Positions 42,790 through 55,400 of a DNA stretch of 64,000 nt are shown piece by piece. The stretch lies in contig CM055314.2 of the NCBI GenBank assembly GCA_029255685.2, positions 10,124,399 to 10,188,398 of the forward strand, written 5' to 3'. This DNA is from Silene conica (lineage: Eukaryota > Streptophyta > Magnoliopsida > Caryophyllales > Caryophyllaceae). The first letter of the stretch is position 1, and each line of letters begins with the position of its first letter. A model generated the notes under the pieces. The model had not been told where the DNA came from. It saw only the letters and a program-made list of their open reading frames with translations, and did no database searches. A program made the position numbers and the translations under genes.

Positions 42790-45700
42790 AGATGCAATAA
42801 CCCAATAGTGATGCCCAAAGGTCATCATAAGACATAGGACAGAAAGGATGTCACTTTACCAAGTAAAACCTTCAACCATGAGTACACGACCTACTTTGCT
42901 TGATTCATTAATCTTTTATCCCTTAAGTGAACTCTCATCACCCTTGTACCTTAAATCATACTTGCTTCGTGTTTTGATTCAAAGCTTTTGTGTTTGTTTG
43001 CTCATAGAATGCTAAAAACGATTTTCTAGCTGACGAGCTTTGATGATATACAAAATCCGGGTTTGTCAAGTAAGACCCCAACCCAATAGGTATAGGTATG
43101 GGCCCATTGATGTTAGACCCAATAAGGTATGGGCCGGGTATAGGTGCAATGTTTTGGGCACGGACCTTAGTCTTGTTGGACCGACTCAGAGCCAACATAC
43201 GTGTTGCCATGTTGCCATCCTTAGTTGAATGTATGGGCATTAAACTAATAAAAAAAACTCGAAACGACAGGTTATAGGTTTAGAGCATTCTATACCCATA
43301 TGTGATTCTAGAATTGTATAAACAAAGAAACTAAAAGTTGGGAATAATACGGAAAAGAAAGGGCATAATGAAAGATCAAGAAAATAAAAATATGGAAAGT
43401 GTGTAGCCTAATAGAGCCTCGTTAGGCAAGCCTTGTCTAATAGGCGCACCTAAAATGCACCCAGACGTTTTCGTTAATGCTTTAGGCGCCACTCACAAGA
43501 GGTCCTTTTTTAGTACTCCTTCTGTCCTTCAAATATATTTCTCACTTGCAAAAAATATTAGAAACGCAAAAACCACTTCTTTAAAAAAGGGCATTTAACC
43601 CGAGGCTTGGCGAGGCACTAGCCAAAAGGGCCTAATTATAGCAGAACACACTAGACACTACTATATAATTTCCTTGCCTTTTCCTACTTGCTCTTTTATT
43701 AGCCTCTTTATTTTGCTATATTGTTCCATATCTTTTACTAGTATACATGTTAGCCCTCTTTAAAATCCCAACAAGCTTTGTTATTTCTCCGGAAGTTATA
43801 TTTTGACATTCAAATTTGCTAGGAAAGATAGTGTACCCCATGTCTATGAGGTGAGATGCGCCTTCATCTCGTGTTTTACGCCTCATGGGTAAAATCGTCG
43901 TCTCTAAGAAACGCCCTCCTATTTTACCCTACCTTCATCTTCTTCCCTTCCAAATGTATAGGCACCTCAACGCATAATCAAGTATCATAGGTTAGTAACC
44001 AAAAAACACAACCACCTTTTATAAGGCATTGCATTGCCCTTCTATAATTTCTTGCTCCTTCAAAGAACTTAATATTCAGCCTATCCTCAAGCAACTTCTA
44101 CACTTGCAAGCAAAAATCTGCCATAACAAGCGAGAATTATTGCTTCCCAACACACATTCAACTCTTGCATAGAAACTACAAAATGAGATTCCATAAACAA
44201 ATGACCAAGAAAGCTCCCCAAAATTATTAAACCAAGGTGAATGAACTTCCTCATATTTCAAGAATTTCAACCATCTTTGGATAGATTTTTAGGGGTAGGG
44301 GGAGTACATAGAGACGAGGGCCGAGGGAGAATGGAGAATTTACATTGGAGGGATTTTAATCAGGCGTGTAGGAGGACATGGATCAATCTATATCCCTCCG
44401 TTCCATTTCCATTCTACCACACTTGTCCTCTTTTCCGCCCCCTTTCCTTTTCCGCTAAATCCGTCCATCCAAACAAAACCCTAACCACTAAGCTCAACCT
44501 AGAATATAAAAATATTTTATTTATTCGACATCAAGCTCTAAATGGAAGACAACAGACTATGTAATTATGTAATTGCTCTAAACTAGGGCGCAGGAATTTT
44601 TACACATTTACAGGCCAACTTGCATACAATATAACATAAAGCTATGAACAAGTTGAAGTACTATAATCCACATTCCAAGCTGACCAAAAGGACAACGCCA
44701 TTATTAAATTAAATTAAAACAATTACCAGGCGAAAACCGGTAATTTGATTCGACACCGCGACCATTGCTGCTCCTTATTTGCCTTCAATCCATACATGCA
44801 AAACCAAGATATCATCAGCAAAATGCTCAGAATTGAATTACTAAAATAACATGATGATAATCAAACAAAAAATTGTATATGAATAATTACCAGCAATATA
44901 TGACGGTAATTCCGATGGAAATGTAATATTATACTCATTTTTCCAATTTTCAGTCTAAATGTTCAAAAAAACTGTAAAAATCCGAAACGAAACCGAAAAC
45001 AATAGTTTTCGTTCGAGTATCATAATTGACATGCAGCAAAAGATCAAGCCATTCGAGTAAGTCTCCTGAAACACCGTCTCACCTACGAATAATGTGAGAT
45101 AAATCGAACAAACCCGTCAGACAATTCATGAAAAAAATTCAAACCTAAGGAAATTTGTTAAGATATAGATCAAATTTCGCAGCAAAATCCTTCAAAAAAT
45201 TACAACAATTATACATTTGAACAGTTAAAAGGTTCAATTACAGTTATAAAATTGCGACAATTTACAACAATTGGAAGAATAATTGAAATCTATAGCGAAA
45301 TCATTCGAATAACGAACAAAAAAGGCGAAATTGTGATAAAAATTTGATGATCTCCGCATCAAAATCACGCCTGGAAGACGAAAAAATTTGTCTCCGAAAA
45401 TTAAAAAATTGCAATTCATCAGAAATGCGGTATAAAAATACGCTGTTTTAGCTAAAATTTAACTTAAAAATTGTAGTTAAGACGGTTTGACAATTCTGAT
45501 GATAGTAAAATTGAAGATGAAGGGAGAAAAAAATAAAGATGGTTTTATACAAGAATTTGTGGTGGGTTCTGGTAAACGGATAAAATTGAAGAACTGATTA
45601 TTTACTCAAAAGTTTTATATGAGACGATTTTATACGATAATTTATGGTTCCGATCCGAGGGTGAAATCGTAGATGGAGGAAGGGGAAAGAGTGAGATGGG

Positions 45701-46044
45701 GTTTATTAGGAGGGTTACGTGCGTTAATGTGTCCCTTAAATTAGTGATTAGATAAAGCTGTGTTGTTTGGGTTCGTTTTATTTGTTTATTCGCAAATTTT
45801 CATTAAGTGTTGGTTTAAACTGCAAATTATTCGTCATTTTTTAGGTAACAGGTGGGGTAATTCGGTATGTATTTGACTCATCTTATGCTTAAGATGGATA
45901 ATGACACTTTGAGATGAGAATTTGTTTATTATTTAAGACGGAAGTATCCATTTCAAATTTAAATGGGGTAAATAAAGACTCATTTATATGGATAGGACAA
46001 ACCTCTTATACTTCTCTAGATTTTTCATTTTTGTCGTATCCATA
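42790..46044. other. Intergenic DNA without a recognised gene
   Basis: Holds GC-richer shreds (43.03-43.22 kb and 44.28-44.48 kb) that look like decayed repeats. The segment 44.58-45.72 kb has some marks of a minus-strand transcript (CT-rich start near 45.70 kb on that strand), but no frame, splice set or homology that I can support. Confidence 0.4.
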
Positions 46045-46372
46045 TAAATAAATGGGAAATTTAACAAATATAATCCCAACTATCACTCTTCTTCTCAAAA
46101 TAATCTCAACTATCAATATTCCCGCAATAATCTCAACTTTCATACCACCATTCTCAAAATAATCTCAACTATCACTCTGCTTCTCAAAATAATCTCAACT
46201 ATTAATATTTCCGCAAAAATCATAACCTTTTTAAGACTAATCAGTCACAGTAAACTATTTTGAGAAGGGTGGTATGAAAGTTGGGATTATTGCGAGAATA
46301 TTGATAGTTGGGATTATTTTGAGAAGAAGTGTGATAGTTGGGATTATATTTGTTAAATTTGCCTAAATAAAT
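46045..46372. mobile_element. Mutator-type long-TIR MITE with perfect 9-bp target duplication
   Basis: The element 46054-46363 (310 bp) is flanked by TAAATAAAT at 46045-46053 and 46364-46372. The terminal inverted repeats are about 110 bp. The left end is GGGAAATTTAACAAATATAA and the right end, inverted, is GGCAAATTTAACAAATATAA. The arms contain repeated AATAATCTCAACTAT units, more on the left than on the right. No coding capacity. The 9-bp duplication and long arms fit Mutator-like MITEs. Confidence 0.85.
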
Positions 46373-47064
46373 ATTATTCAATCGTTTTTAACATAAGATG
46401 GATTTAAAACCGTTTGAGACCTATTGTTGTTCAGTAAATCCCTAGTGCGGCTGTGTTTTCCGTCTCTTTTTGTAAAATATGATCATTTTTTGTTAAATAG
46501 TAAGCATATTTTTGTAAATAGTTACCCTTTTAATCAAAATGTGCATTTTTTTATCAAAAAAGTGGTTATTAATTGCCCAAAAATAGTCATTATTTTATTA
46601 AAAAAATGTCATATTTTTTTAATCATATGTAAAACAATTTTATAATAAAATTTGCAATTGTTTTATATTTATTGAACAGTCGAGAATTTTTAATGGGGTG
46701 GTACAACCTAGTTGCATTACGTCAATCGAGAAGTAAAGGGATTCTATGGTTGACTAGTGTGACTAGTGGCTTTTTTTGGATTGCCAGCCGACTTCTTTTT
46801 TTAATCACAGTGTGACCAATTTGAGCCCAAATACAATCAGTATTTAGACTATCCCCAAGCAAGGTCGCCAATCGGATCGCGACTTTGTTGGATCGCCTTA
46901 ATTACCTAATTAACACGACCACTAGACGGTAATTAGCTCGACGTTGAATAAGTCGGGGTCAATTGATGACCCTGAACAAGAAGAGGTCACCATTTGGTGA
47001 CCTTCCACATGGCAACACATGATTGGTTTACAATATAACTTGTGTTTTAATATTTTGTAAATAA

Positions 47065-48011
47065 TACTCCCTCCATTTAAATCCATTTTGATACATTTCT
47101 TTTTGTACACTATTCACAAGTTTACCTTCAATTTCAATTTTCTCTCAATAAGTAAGAAAAAACATATTCACGTGGGATCTTGTTTAATTCGTCTTTACGA
47201 GTACATTGAAAATATATAATTTTTATAATTTTTACAAATACGTAGCTAAAGATATTAACTAGGGCTGAGCAAAACCGGATATCCGATCCGGTTTTGGCAT
47301 TCGGATCGGATATCCGAATTTGAAATTCTCAATTTTGGTGATCCACATCCGATCCGAATATTTCGGATATCCAATAATCTGGAATCCAAATATTCGGATA
47401 TCCAGATTTTGGAAACCGGATTTGATCCAGATTTAAAAGTAAAAAAAGTTCCACAAAAGTTATTGGGCTATTGGCCAATGTGTTGTTGCAAACTAAAATT
47501 AAAGGCAATTTCAGTGCATTTCACATTTTGCAACCCACTTTAAAAGGGGTCTTCGATGACATAAATTACAAATCTTGAATCGTGATCACATAAATTATTA
47601 AATTACAAGTCTCGATCGCATGAATTATTAAATTATAAGTCCCGTCGCATGAATTATTAAATTACAAATCTTTATTACAAATTTCAAAATATGTCTAAAA
47701 TCCGCATAAACTAAACATGAAGTTTCTAAACATTTTTATATAATTTTTTAAAATTCGGATCGGATTCGGATATCCAGTTTTATGGAAATCTCGATCCACA
47801 TCCGGTCCAGTTTATTCGGAAAAAACTGGATCGGATATCCATTTTAAACGGTATCCATATATTCGGAATTTTTTTCCGGAATTCGGATCGGATTCGGATA
47901 AAAATTCGTATTGGATTTTTTTTGCTCAGCCCTAAATTATTAACCACGTAAAACGTGTGTTGGCAAACGTGAAAAAGCAAATGTATCAAATGGATAAAAA
48001 TGGAGGGAGTA
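47065..48011. mobile_element. Stowaway MITE, middle of the triple nest
   Basis: Left end CTCCCTCCATTTAAATCCAT then TTTGATACATTT. The right end, inverted, is CTCCCTCCATTTTTATCCAT then TTGATACATTT. TA flanks sit at 47065-47066 and 48010-48011. Excluding the internal hAT-like element it is about 270 bp, a normal Stowaway size. Confidence 0.75.
47261..47933. mobile_element. hAT-like MITE, innermost of the triple nest
   Basis: Ends AGGGCTGAGCAAAA and TTTTGCTCAGCCCT are perfect inverted repeats of 14 bp. Subterminal regions are packed with GGATATCC, TCGGAT and ATCCGA motifs in both orientations, as binding-site clusters of hAT elements often are. Three tandem units of about 30 bp (GAATTATTAAATTA...) lie near 47590-47670. 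A clean 8-bp target duplication was not found. Confidence 0.65.
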
Positions 48012-48220
48012 ATAATTAAAAGAGTAAGAGAGATGTTTTGTGGGGTAGAGAGTGCAGAAAATGATTGGAAAGGTTAGAAAGTGGAAAATTAATTGGGTTG
48101 GTGACCTAGGTCGTGACCTTCTGCTTGGGAGGGTATAACTGGGTCAAGATAAATAAAGTAAGATTAAGGGTTAATATGTTGGTGACCCGATTAAGGCGAC
48201 CTTCTGCTTGGGGATTGGTC

Positions 48221-49001
48221 TTAGGGTCTGTTTGGCAAAACTAGCTGAAAAGGTAGCTGAAACCTGAAAAGGCAGCTGAAACCTGAAAAGCTACCTGAAA
48301 CCTGAAAAGCTACCTGAAAAGGTAGCTGGAAATTAAGACCTGAAAAGGTAGCTGATTTTTGTTAAAACTGTTTGGATACTAGCTGAAAAGGTAGCTGATA
48401 TTTAACAAAATGACGGAAAAGGACATGGTTTATTATTGATATATTTTACGTTTTTACTATTATTTTTGTGTTATTGTCGTTGACGCCGTTACGTTTTTAC
48501 TAGGTTGAGGGCAAGGTGGGCTTGACATACCAGTTCTTAAATTTTTATCTTAGATTCTTAATTTCAAGTATAATTTAACAAGTTATAATGAAGTTTTTTC
48601 AATATATTTGAAAGAGAATGAAAACATAATTAACATATAACAATTAGGTAAAAAAAAAATTCAAGCAATACACCTTGGAAAATATATTTTAGCGATACAA
48701 AAATAATTCTTTATTAAAATCATACAAAAAAAATACTAATTAAGCTTCACCCGAAATTAAAGTAGCAATCCTAAATTCCTATCGCGGATATTAGACTAAG
48801 GGTAGAATAGGTAGATGAAAATAAAACAGGTACCTGATTTCTCAAATGCTACCTGGGGTAGCTTTTTATTTCAGGTACCTTTTTCTCTTAAATCAGGTAC
48901 TTGCCAAACACGCCAAAAAAAATAAGGTACCTGATTATTTTTGCAAAAAAGTCATTTCAGACAAATCAGGTACCTTATTTGCCTTGCCAAACACAGCCTT
49001 A
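48221..49001. mobile_element. Tourist/Harbinger-type element abutting the nest
   Basis: The element 48224-48998 (775 bp) begins GGGTCTGTTTGGCAA and ends TTGCCAAACACAGCC, with TTA on both sides. The left TTA is the same trinucleotide that closes the neighbouring element. The left interior holds tandem AAGGTAGCTGAAACCTG units, and the right interior carries inverted versions (CAGGTACCT). No transposase frame is visible. Confidence 0.7.
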
Positions 49002-49009
49002 GAGTATTT

Positions 49010-49410
49010 CACAAATTTTTATTTGCAACTACGCTATCCGTCGCAAGTTTGTGACGGATACCGTTTTCTCTCACAAAATATCCACTTTTTCTCTCTCTCT
49101 CCAACATTATTCATGTGGTCCCCTTTCTCCACTAACTCATTTTGTATCCATTTTATCTCACAAAATATCCCTCACAAATGACAACCCGTCGCAAGCAAGA
49201 CTTACTATTTGTATTTAGTAAGTCTTGCTTACGACGGGTCACCATTTGTGACGCATATTTTGTGAGATAAAATGGATACAAAATGAGTTAGTGGAGAAAG
49301 GGACCACAGGAATAGTGTTGGAGAGAGAGAAAAAGTGGGTATTCTGTGAGAGAAAACGGTATCCGTCACAAACTTGCGACGGATATTGCCATTGCAAATA
49401 AGAATTTGTG
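49010..49410. mobile_element. Head-to-head double MITE (about 400-bp foldback), Mutator-like family
   Basis: A left copy (CACAAATTTTTATTTGC ... GCAAGCAAGACTTACTA, 49010-49207) is joined through a few bases to an inverted right copy (TAGTAAGTCTTGCTTACGAC ... GCAAATAAGAATTTGTG). Each half is one unit of the 195-bp family seen at 61186-61380 and 61923-62117. The halves differ at several sites, so they are not a recent palindrome. No 9-bp duplication is recognisable at the outer ends. Confidence 0.75.
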
Positions 49411-49419
49411 TTCAGTATT

Positions 49420-51280
49420 ATAGTATATTTATAGACTATAGTCCTATAAAGAATGACAATTAATTTAAGATTCGATTTAGATTCACTTGATTCGTTATTG
49501 ACGGGTTGGATTTGGATTCTATTTGTTGAAATTTGTTGGATCGGGGTTCAATGTGAATCAACTACTTTTGGTATGCGTCTGATCTGGATTTAAATCATAT
49601 CCCTTAAACTTGTATCCGATACGAAGGCTCTCTTAATTAAAGAAAATCGATAATTTCCCTTTACTGGTTTGCTTTACTAGTTTAAACACACACATAATGA
49701 CATAAGCACCAACAATCGAACTAACATGACGTTTGTTTTGTCAAAATATGAAATACGTACGCATGAAATTTATCCGCCAAATCTAATTTGGTATGTAAAG
49801 CCACGGACTCATAGTTTTGGATTTATAAAACTAATAATTTGGTTTGCAGTGGGTTCCTTTTACGGAATTACTTTTTCATATACGAAATTTACTCTTTCAC
49901 ATACAATTTTTTATAAAGTTTCCATATTGTACGCTTTTTTTTGAGAATAATCAAATTGACTCTTATGAATACACTTTTCCTAAAATTCAATCTAACAAAT
50001 CTAAAAACTTGAAAGATGGATTATAATTTCTTCGACCAGTAAAGTAAATTTCGTTTTAAGCAATTATTAACCCCTCTTATTTAAATTTTTAGTGAAATTA
50101 ATATGAACAATAACTATTAACTAGGGTTGTTTATTGTGCTGAATGAGCATGAATCTAAGTATGAGTCTACCTTTTGTTCTACCGGAAGACGAAAAGTCGT
50201 TAGTGCAACAATTATGCAAAATCATTAATAAAGCACCTCATTAGAAGAAGCGAAGATGCACAACTGCACGAGTATACGAGTCCACAGATTTGGTGTACGG
50301 ATGAACTGTATAGCAATTTCAGTATACAACAAACGAGTTTAATTCTTTCTCTTGTTATTGTTCGTGTATTTTTTAATATTTTATTTGGAACAATATTTGT
50401 CGGCGAGTGATCGAAGGAGGTGACCGGAAATGGTGAACGAAAGTGGTGATGAGAGATGAGTGAAGAGAGAAAAAAATAATTGGGTGAGGTATGAAAATGA
50501 CAAGGCTAATATTGTAAAAGTCGTATGTGAAAAAGTAAAATCCGTATCTGAAAAAGCCCGTCCCTTCTTTCGGAACTAAAAGTTTGAAACATTGCCTTTC
50601 AAGTTTGAAAAAAATTATTTATTATTTTTTCGGGGACTGATAACTTGGATCCACTTGGGACTCAGATCGTAGGGTCTGAATTTGGATATGAGGAAATTGA
50701 ATTTGTCGGATTTGGATTCAATGTGAAGAGTGCGGATCTGGATCTAGATCTAGTACGATTCGATCTAAATCCGACCCGTTATCTTCCCCAACCTTTTATA
50801 TATAGATAGGGTGAGTACTCTCATGAGTCTCATCTCATAGTCATGGTCAATAATTATCTTATTTATCACGGCACATTCTTTATTACGTTGTAAACATTTG
50901 AGGTCGAGTGATTTGTTGAATTGTAGAGGGAAGTTCGTTTTTTTTTTTTTTTTTATTTTGATGTTAAAAGGTTCAATTGATTCCTCCCTAAGTAATAATT
51001 TTTAACTTTTTTTTCTTAACCTTCAATAAAAGTCAACCGTACTTGTTGACCTTAACGAATGATCTTTTACAGTGTAAACTTTCACTCGGGCTACTGTATA
51101 GAATATAGATACACCGAACAATCTTACTTTTATTTACTGAAATCTTACCGTATGACATACTAGATACACCAAATCTTATTTAATAAAATAATATTACCAT
51201 GTAATATAACATGCTCTATTATAACTGAGAAGAATCTACAATAGATTACGAGAATTTATGTATCCAATAAATACATTATT
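49420..51280. other. Intergenic DNA
   Basis: No gene is recognised. GATTTGGATTC/GGATCTAGATC-type strings near 49.5 and 50.7 kb in opposite orientation hint at the ends of an old hAT-like element, but the boundaries cannot be supported. A T17 run lies near 50940. Confidence 0.4.
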
Positions 51281-51286
51281 TACCGC

Positions 51287-51295
51287 TATATAAAA
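51287..51295 (+). promoter_or_regulatory. TATA box of the small serine-rich gene
   Basis: TATATAAAA, 75 bp before the ATG at 51370. It would place a start site near 51320 and give a leader of about 50 nt, normal for a plant gene. It supports the short frame being a true gene. Confidence 0.55.
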
Positions 51296-51369
51296 TTACC
51301 CGTCAAATTATATATTTACCTAAACATTTTACCCTAGACTACATATTTGCATCACCAAAGACAACAGAG

Positions 51370-51377
51370 ATGGACAA

Positions 51378-51408
<31 letters not shown>

Positions 51409-51678
51409 ACAAAGAAGAATGAAGGAAGTGGGATGAGTTCAAAACTCAAGGCTCCAATCACAAGTATGCCAAGTAAAAGCAAGAGTCTTAACATCTGTAA
51501 AAACAGCAGTGCAGTAGCAGTAAATATGTGTGTTACTCCCCAACCAACAAAGTCTAAAGTTAAGGGTAATTTTGGGTATGACCTATCAAGTTATTCCAAA
51601 AATTTTGATGATGGTAATGGTGAATTTGGAGCTAGATTTGCTTCGGGTTCTAAAACCAAGGCGAAGGATAAAAAGTGA
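51370..51678 (+). CDS. Small serine/lysine-rich protein (102 aa), function unknown
   Basis: Single-exon frame starting MDKSSSSSSSSSKTKKNEGS and ending GSKTKAKDKK. Nine serines (residues 4-12) are encoded by an uninterrupted TCA repeat. The body is basic and low in complexity, with SKSKSLN and KSK patches. A more structured piece, FGYDLSSYSKNFDDG (about 75-89), precedes ARFASGSKTK. There is no signal peptide, membrane segment or known domain. The frame has a TATA box in the right place, non-repeat coding character after residue 20 and an ATG context of AGAGATGG. Proteins of this shape (Ser-rich start, YDxxSYSxNFD core) seem to recur in plants as uncharacterised small proteins, but this is memory, not a search. 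It sits 0.75 kb beyond the 3' end of the convergent OPT gene. Confidence 0.65.
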
Positions 51679-52421
51679 CCGTTTATGTTAGAGTATAACT
51701 ATTTTATACTTCCTTGTAGTTATGTTATGGAATTACTTCATACCGAGTATTGCTTTATGCTAGGGTGTAATTATTTTTTTTTATATTGTACTTTGTGTTA
51801 CAAAAGTGATCACAAAATGATTACGGTCAGTTTTTAAGTAGTCATATACTCAAATTGTATGACGATTTTATAGTATAATTTGTACGATTCGTCAAATAGA
51901 TCAATAATTCTACTTAATGCTTGGTTTAGTAGCGAATTCAGAAAAAGTTATGTACGTGGTGTATAGATTTATGTTAGAACTTTTAAGTTATAACTAGGTG
52001 TCTTTTTTGTCATGTATGAAAGAAAAAAAACAAGCTGAGATACGATATTATGCACTAATTAACACTAGAGTTTTGGCTCGATTCTCGAATATATAAAACG
52101 ATTTTGAATTTGTGACGTGTAACTAGGATTCAAACTCGTCATAAGACAAATCTTTCGATCCACATACCAACTCCAAATACAAAAATCGCAAAAAAAAATG
52201 AAGCTTGAAATAATTGAATTGATTTAAGAAGGTACTTAAGTACACATAAATAATAATTCACAAAATAAAAACAAGGATTCCAAAGTCTCCAAAATGAAAT
52301 TCATACAAATTAACCTAACCAACTTCCGACGATTCTATACCTATCTTTAACATATTACGGAAAATGAGAAGAACGTGGTGAAATAAAAGTGAGTATTATA
52401 TAAATACGCTTAAACCCGTGT
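51679..52421. other. Convergent 3' flanks
   Basis: The stretch between the stop codons of the small gene (plus strand) and the OPT gene (minus strand). It must hold both 3' UTRs and polyadenylation sites. T-rich stretches at 51.77-51.79 kb and A-rich ones near 52.19 and 52.26 kb fit. No further gene. Confidence 0.5.
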
Positions 52422-55400
52422 TTAAAACGGGGGACAATCTTTAATAACAATTCCTCTAGCAGTAGGGCAGGAAGCTAGGCCACAGTATTCATCTCCTGAA
52501 CCACCCCACCATTTAAGGGTCTTACCCCCAATAGCCAAGTACAGGAGCACACTCATGAATGCCACTCCACCGTCCAAGGCGGCCGAGAGTACGTAATTGT
52601 ACTTCTGCCACCACTTCGTCCTATAGCGCAACACGAAGAAATTGAAGATAATTCCAACAAATATCCATGAGTTGTAGTTCAGAGCCGAAGCAGGTGGAAT
52701 CCACCCGGCTGCTCCAAACACTACTGGCAAGTTTATCAGCGGAATCCAACGCTGTTTCGGGAATGCTTTGTGTAGGAGCCATACTATCAACGGACCCAAC
52801 ACGCCCACGAGGAAGAACCAGTTTAAACTTCCATAGTTGCCTTCGGATCCAAACATCCGTCTTGGTCCAAGTAATCCCCATATCACTGATGCATCGAAAA
52901 ATACCTGGTCATTCGGACATGTCCAGTCGCTGCCTGCCGGTAGGAGGTCCTTTTGACAGATGTCTTTTACGGAATTTAGTAGCCACCATGCTGTCCCTAA
53001 GTTGGTTATTCCTGCTATTATCGTTCCAATGAACTGTCGTTTCATTTCAACAGGCCATAACACTACATTAGTCCATGAAATTTTGATACAAAATTAAGAT
53101 TATAATGAACTGTCGCGTACCTGAACCAAGAACATAGAACGGGGAGGGATCTTCATGTAATGGCCGAGTTTGAAATCGTTGAGAAACGAAACAGCCTGTG
53201 ACATACTGATATAACCATACGTTTTGAAAACTACATTGGCGATTGGTCTCCCGGGTAAAATCAAACCCATCAGATACTCTGTGATGATATTTAATCCTGG
53301 AGTCTGCATTCATTTAACGAAAAAGTACAATCAGTTCTCAGTAAATGTAGACGGGTTTTGAACCAGGTCATGAGTACAATCGCGTGTACCTGATTAGTAG
53401 TTGCGGTAATAATGCTGACAGGTAGGGTGAAGACGAAAGCGAGTGCCGAGGCAAAAATGAGACCCCACCACGGCATTTGGACTTCATCCACCATAAAGAT
53501 GCAGAGCAGCAAAGAAACAACAAACGATCCGCCTAATAATACCCCGAACCACCAGAACGGAACATCCTTGTATTTCTTCATCATTTTGGTGTGGACATCC
53601 ACCTTCCCTCTCGACGATGCTCTGAATTGCTGGTATATGTCCCTGTAATGTGCATTATCTCAACCCAATTAGCATAACTTGGATTTCACGGGAACATGTA
53701 CAACGACAAACAAAATGAAACGGAAAGAGTATGAATACCTGCCATTAAACAACAGTACATGGACTAAAGTAGCGATGACAGCAGCAAAGCCAAGGCCGTA
53801 ACTAAAAGCAAAGAACATTGAAAGATTAACGCGACCTTGCTTAGCATAAGCATCGACATCCAGTTGAAATTTGCTATTAACAATGGATGTAATATCGTAT
53901 GGCTGACCACTAGCAGTGAACAATTCCGAGGACAAGAAGGGGAAAGTCCTGGCATTAAAACTGTTCAGCCCCCAGTACGCAATGGGCACTGCGACATACA
54001 TCGTCAATACATATCCAACCGCAATATTAACAATAGCAAAGAAAGGCGTAACCAGTGGACTTTGGAGGAACGCGGCTATAGTGTTCCAGCTGAACGTAAA
54101 TGATCCTATGCCTAACCCGTATAACCCCGATCCTATTATATGATTTGTTACTGTTCTCGGGGCTAATAAGCATACAAGCGAAATGTTTCCGAGTGTTTTG
54201 AATAGGAAGCCGGGGAATACGTAATATGCAAAACTGCAGAACAGTGCTATTGCAAAGAACTTGCTCCTTGACATGCTCTTGTCTTCTGTTTTGTCTTGCT
54301 TTTCATGTAATGCCCTGTTTTCATCCACAAATTCACTCACATTATTACAATTTTTTGAATGCCTGTTATAAATTCTATCCATATGCGTTCTGATCGACAA
54401 TTTTGTAACAACGAGACAATAACAATATGGAAGATTTAACGTGAAAGTCAGTGAATAATCTCATTCTCATGTAAAACCGTTTTACACAACTGTTATTGTA
54501 AAACCGTGTACGTATTTACTAAAATACCCGGTTTGGTTGCGAAGAGCATCAAAGTAACTTTTAGACGGTTTTACAACATTTTATTTATTTTGACGATTTT
54601 TATGCTAACGGGATATTAATATACCTGAAAAGCGAAACTTGAACAAGACTGTTTGGCCACCACATTTCAGCTGGATCAACAACATACTTTCTCAGTATAC
54701 CAGCCCAACCATACCCAAGTACCTGCACAATTAGCCCATTACCATTTTACGACCTCGACAATATTTAACAGGGTCGCATATGAATTTAATGAATTAATAA
54801 ACACATTATGCTTCTCTAATTATATACCTGTTTAATCAATTTATTAATTCTAAACTAATTAGGGGAAAATTATGAGATTTTATTAATTCTAAACTAAATT
54901 AGGAGAAAGATTAAGAAATTAGTCAAATAATTGGAATTGTACAACAAGCGGCATCTGTCAAAGTCTGGGTACAACATTGTGACCTAAATTAGGTCCTCCA
55001 ATTTCTTGTGTTGTTCCCTTTTGAAAGAAAATTAATTTGGACCACACAATACACATGACCCCACTTAAAATTGCAAATTTAAGACTCGTATGTTTCAAAT
55101 TGCATGGAATGCCGGTAAAAGTCTTTAAAAAAAATCAATTTATCAACTCTAAATGAATTAGGAGAAAAATTATAAAATTTTATTATTTCTAAACTAATTT
55201 GGAGAAGGATTAAGAAATTAGGTAATTAATTGGAATGGTACAACAAGCGGAAAGCAGTATCTATCAAAGTGTCGGGTAGTCGGGTACAACTTTGTGACGG
55301 AGAAATTATGTTTTGTGCAAATTACAACCTCAAAAGTTTTAAATTGTAATGGACACGTAATGTAGTGTTCCCTAAAAGTCCTAAAAAAATCTCCATTTAT

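Larger units (their letters stand above)
46844..48223. mobile_element. PIF/Harbinger-type MITE, outermost of a triple nest
   Basis: TTA (46844-46846) precedes GACTATCCCCAAGCAAGGTC. The right end, inverted, reads GACCAATCCCCAAGCAGAAG then GTCGCC, and is followed by TTA (48221-48223). The element spans 46847-48220. About 945 bp of that is a Stowaway insertion, so the original was near 430 bp. Confidence 0.7.

Noticed and set aside
44580..45720. Possible minus-strand gene or snoRNA host (ATGATGA box near 44850)
   Set aside because: No matching D box, guide or coding frame; the clues are too weak to call a gene.
46054..46363. CRISPR-like array because of repeated AATAATCTCAACTAT units
   Set aside because: Spacing is irregular, the units lie in the arms of a MITE with a 9-bp duplication, and the genome is a plant.
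49438..50790. Large hAT-like element with GGATTTGGATTC ends
   Set aside because: Ends share composition but not a clear inverted repeat, and no target duplication is visible.
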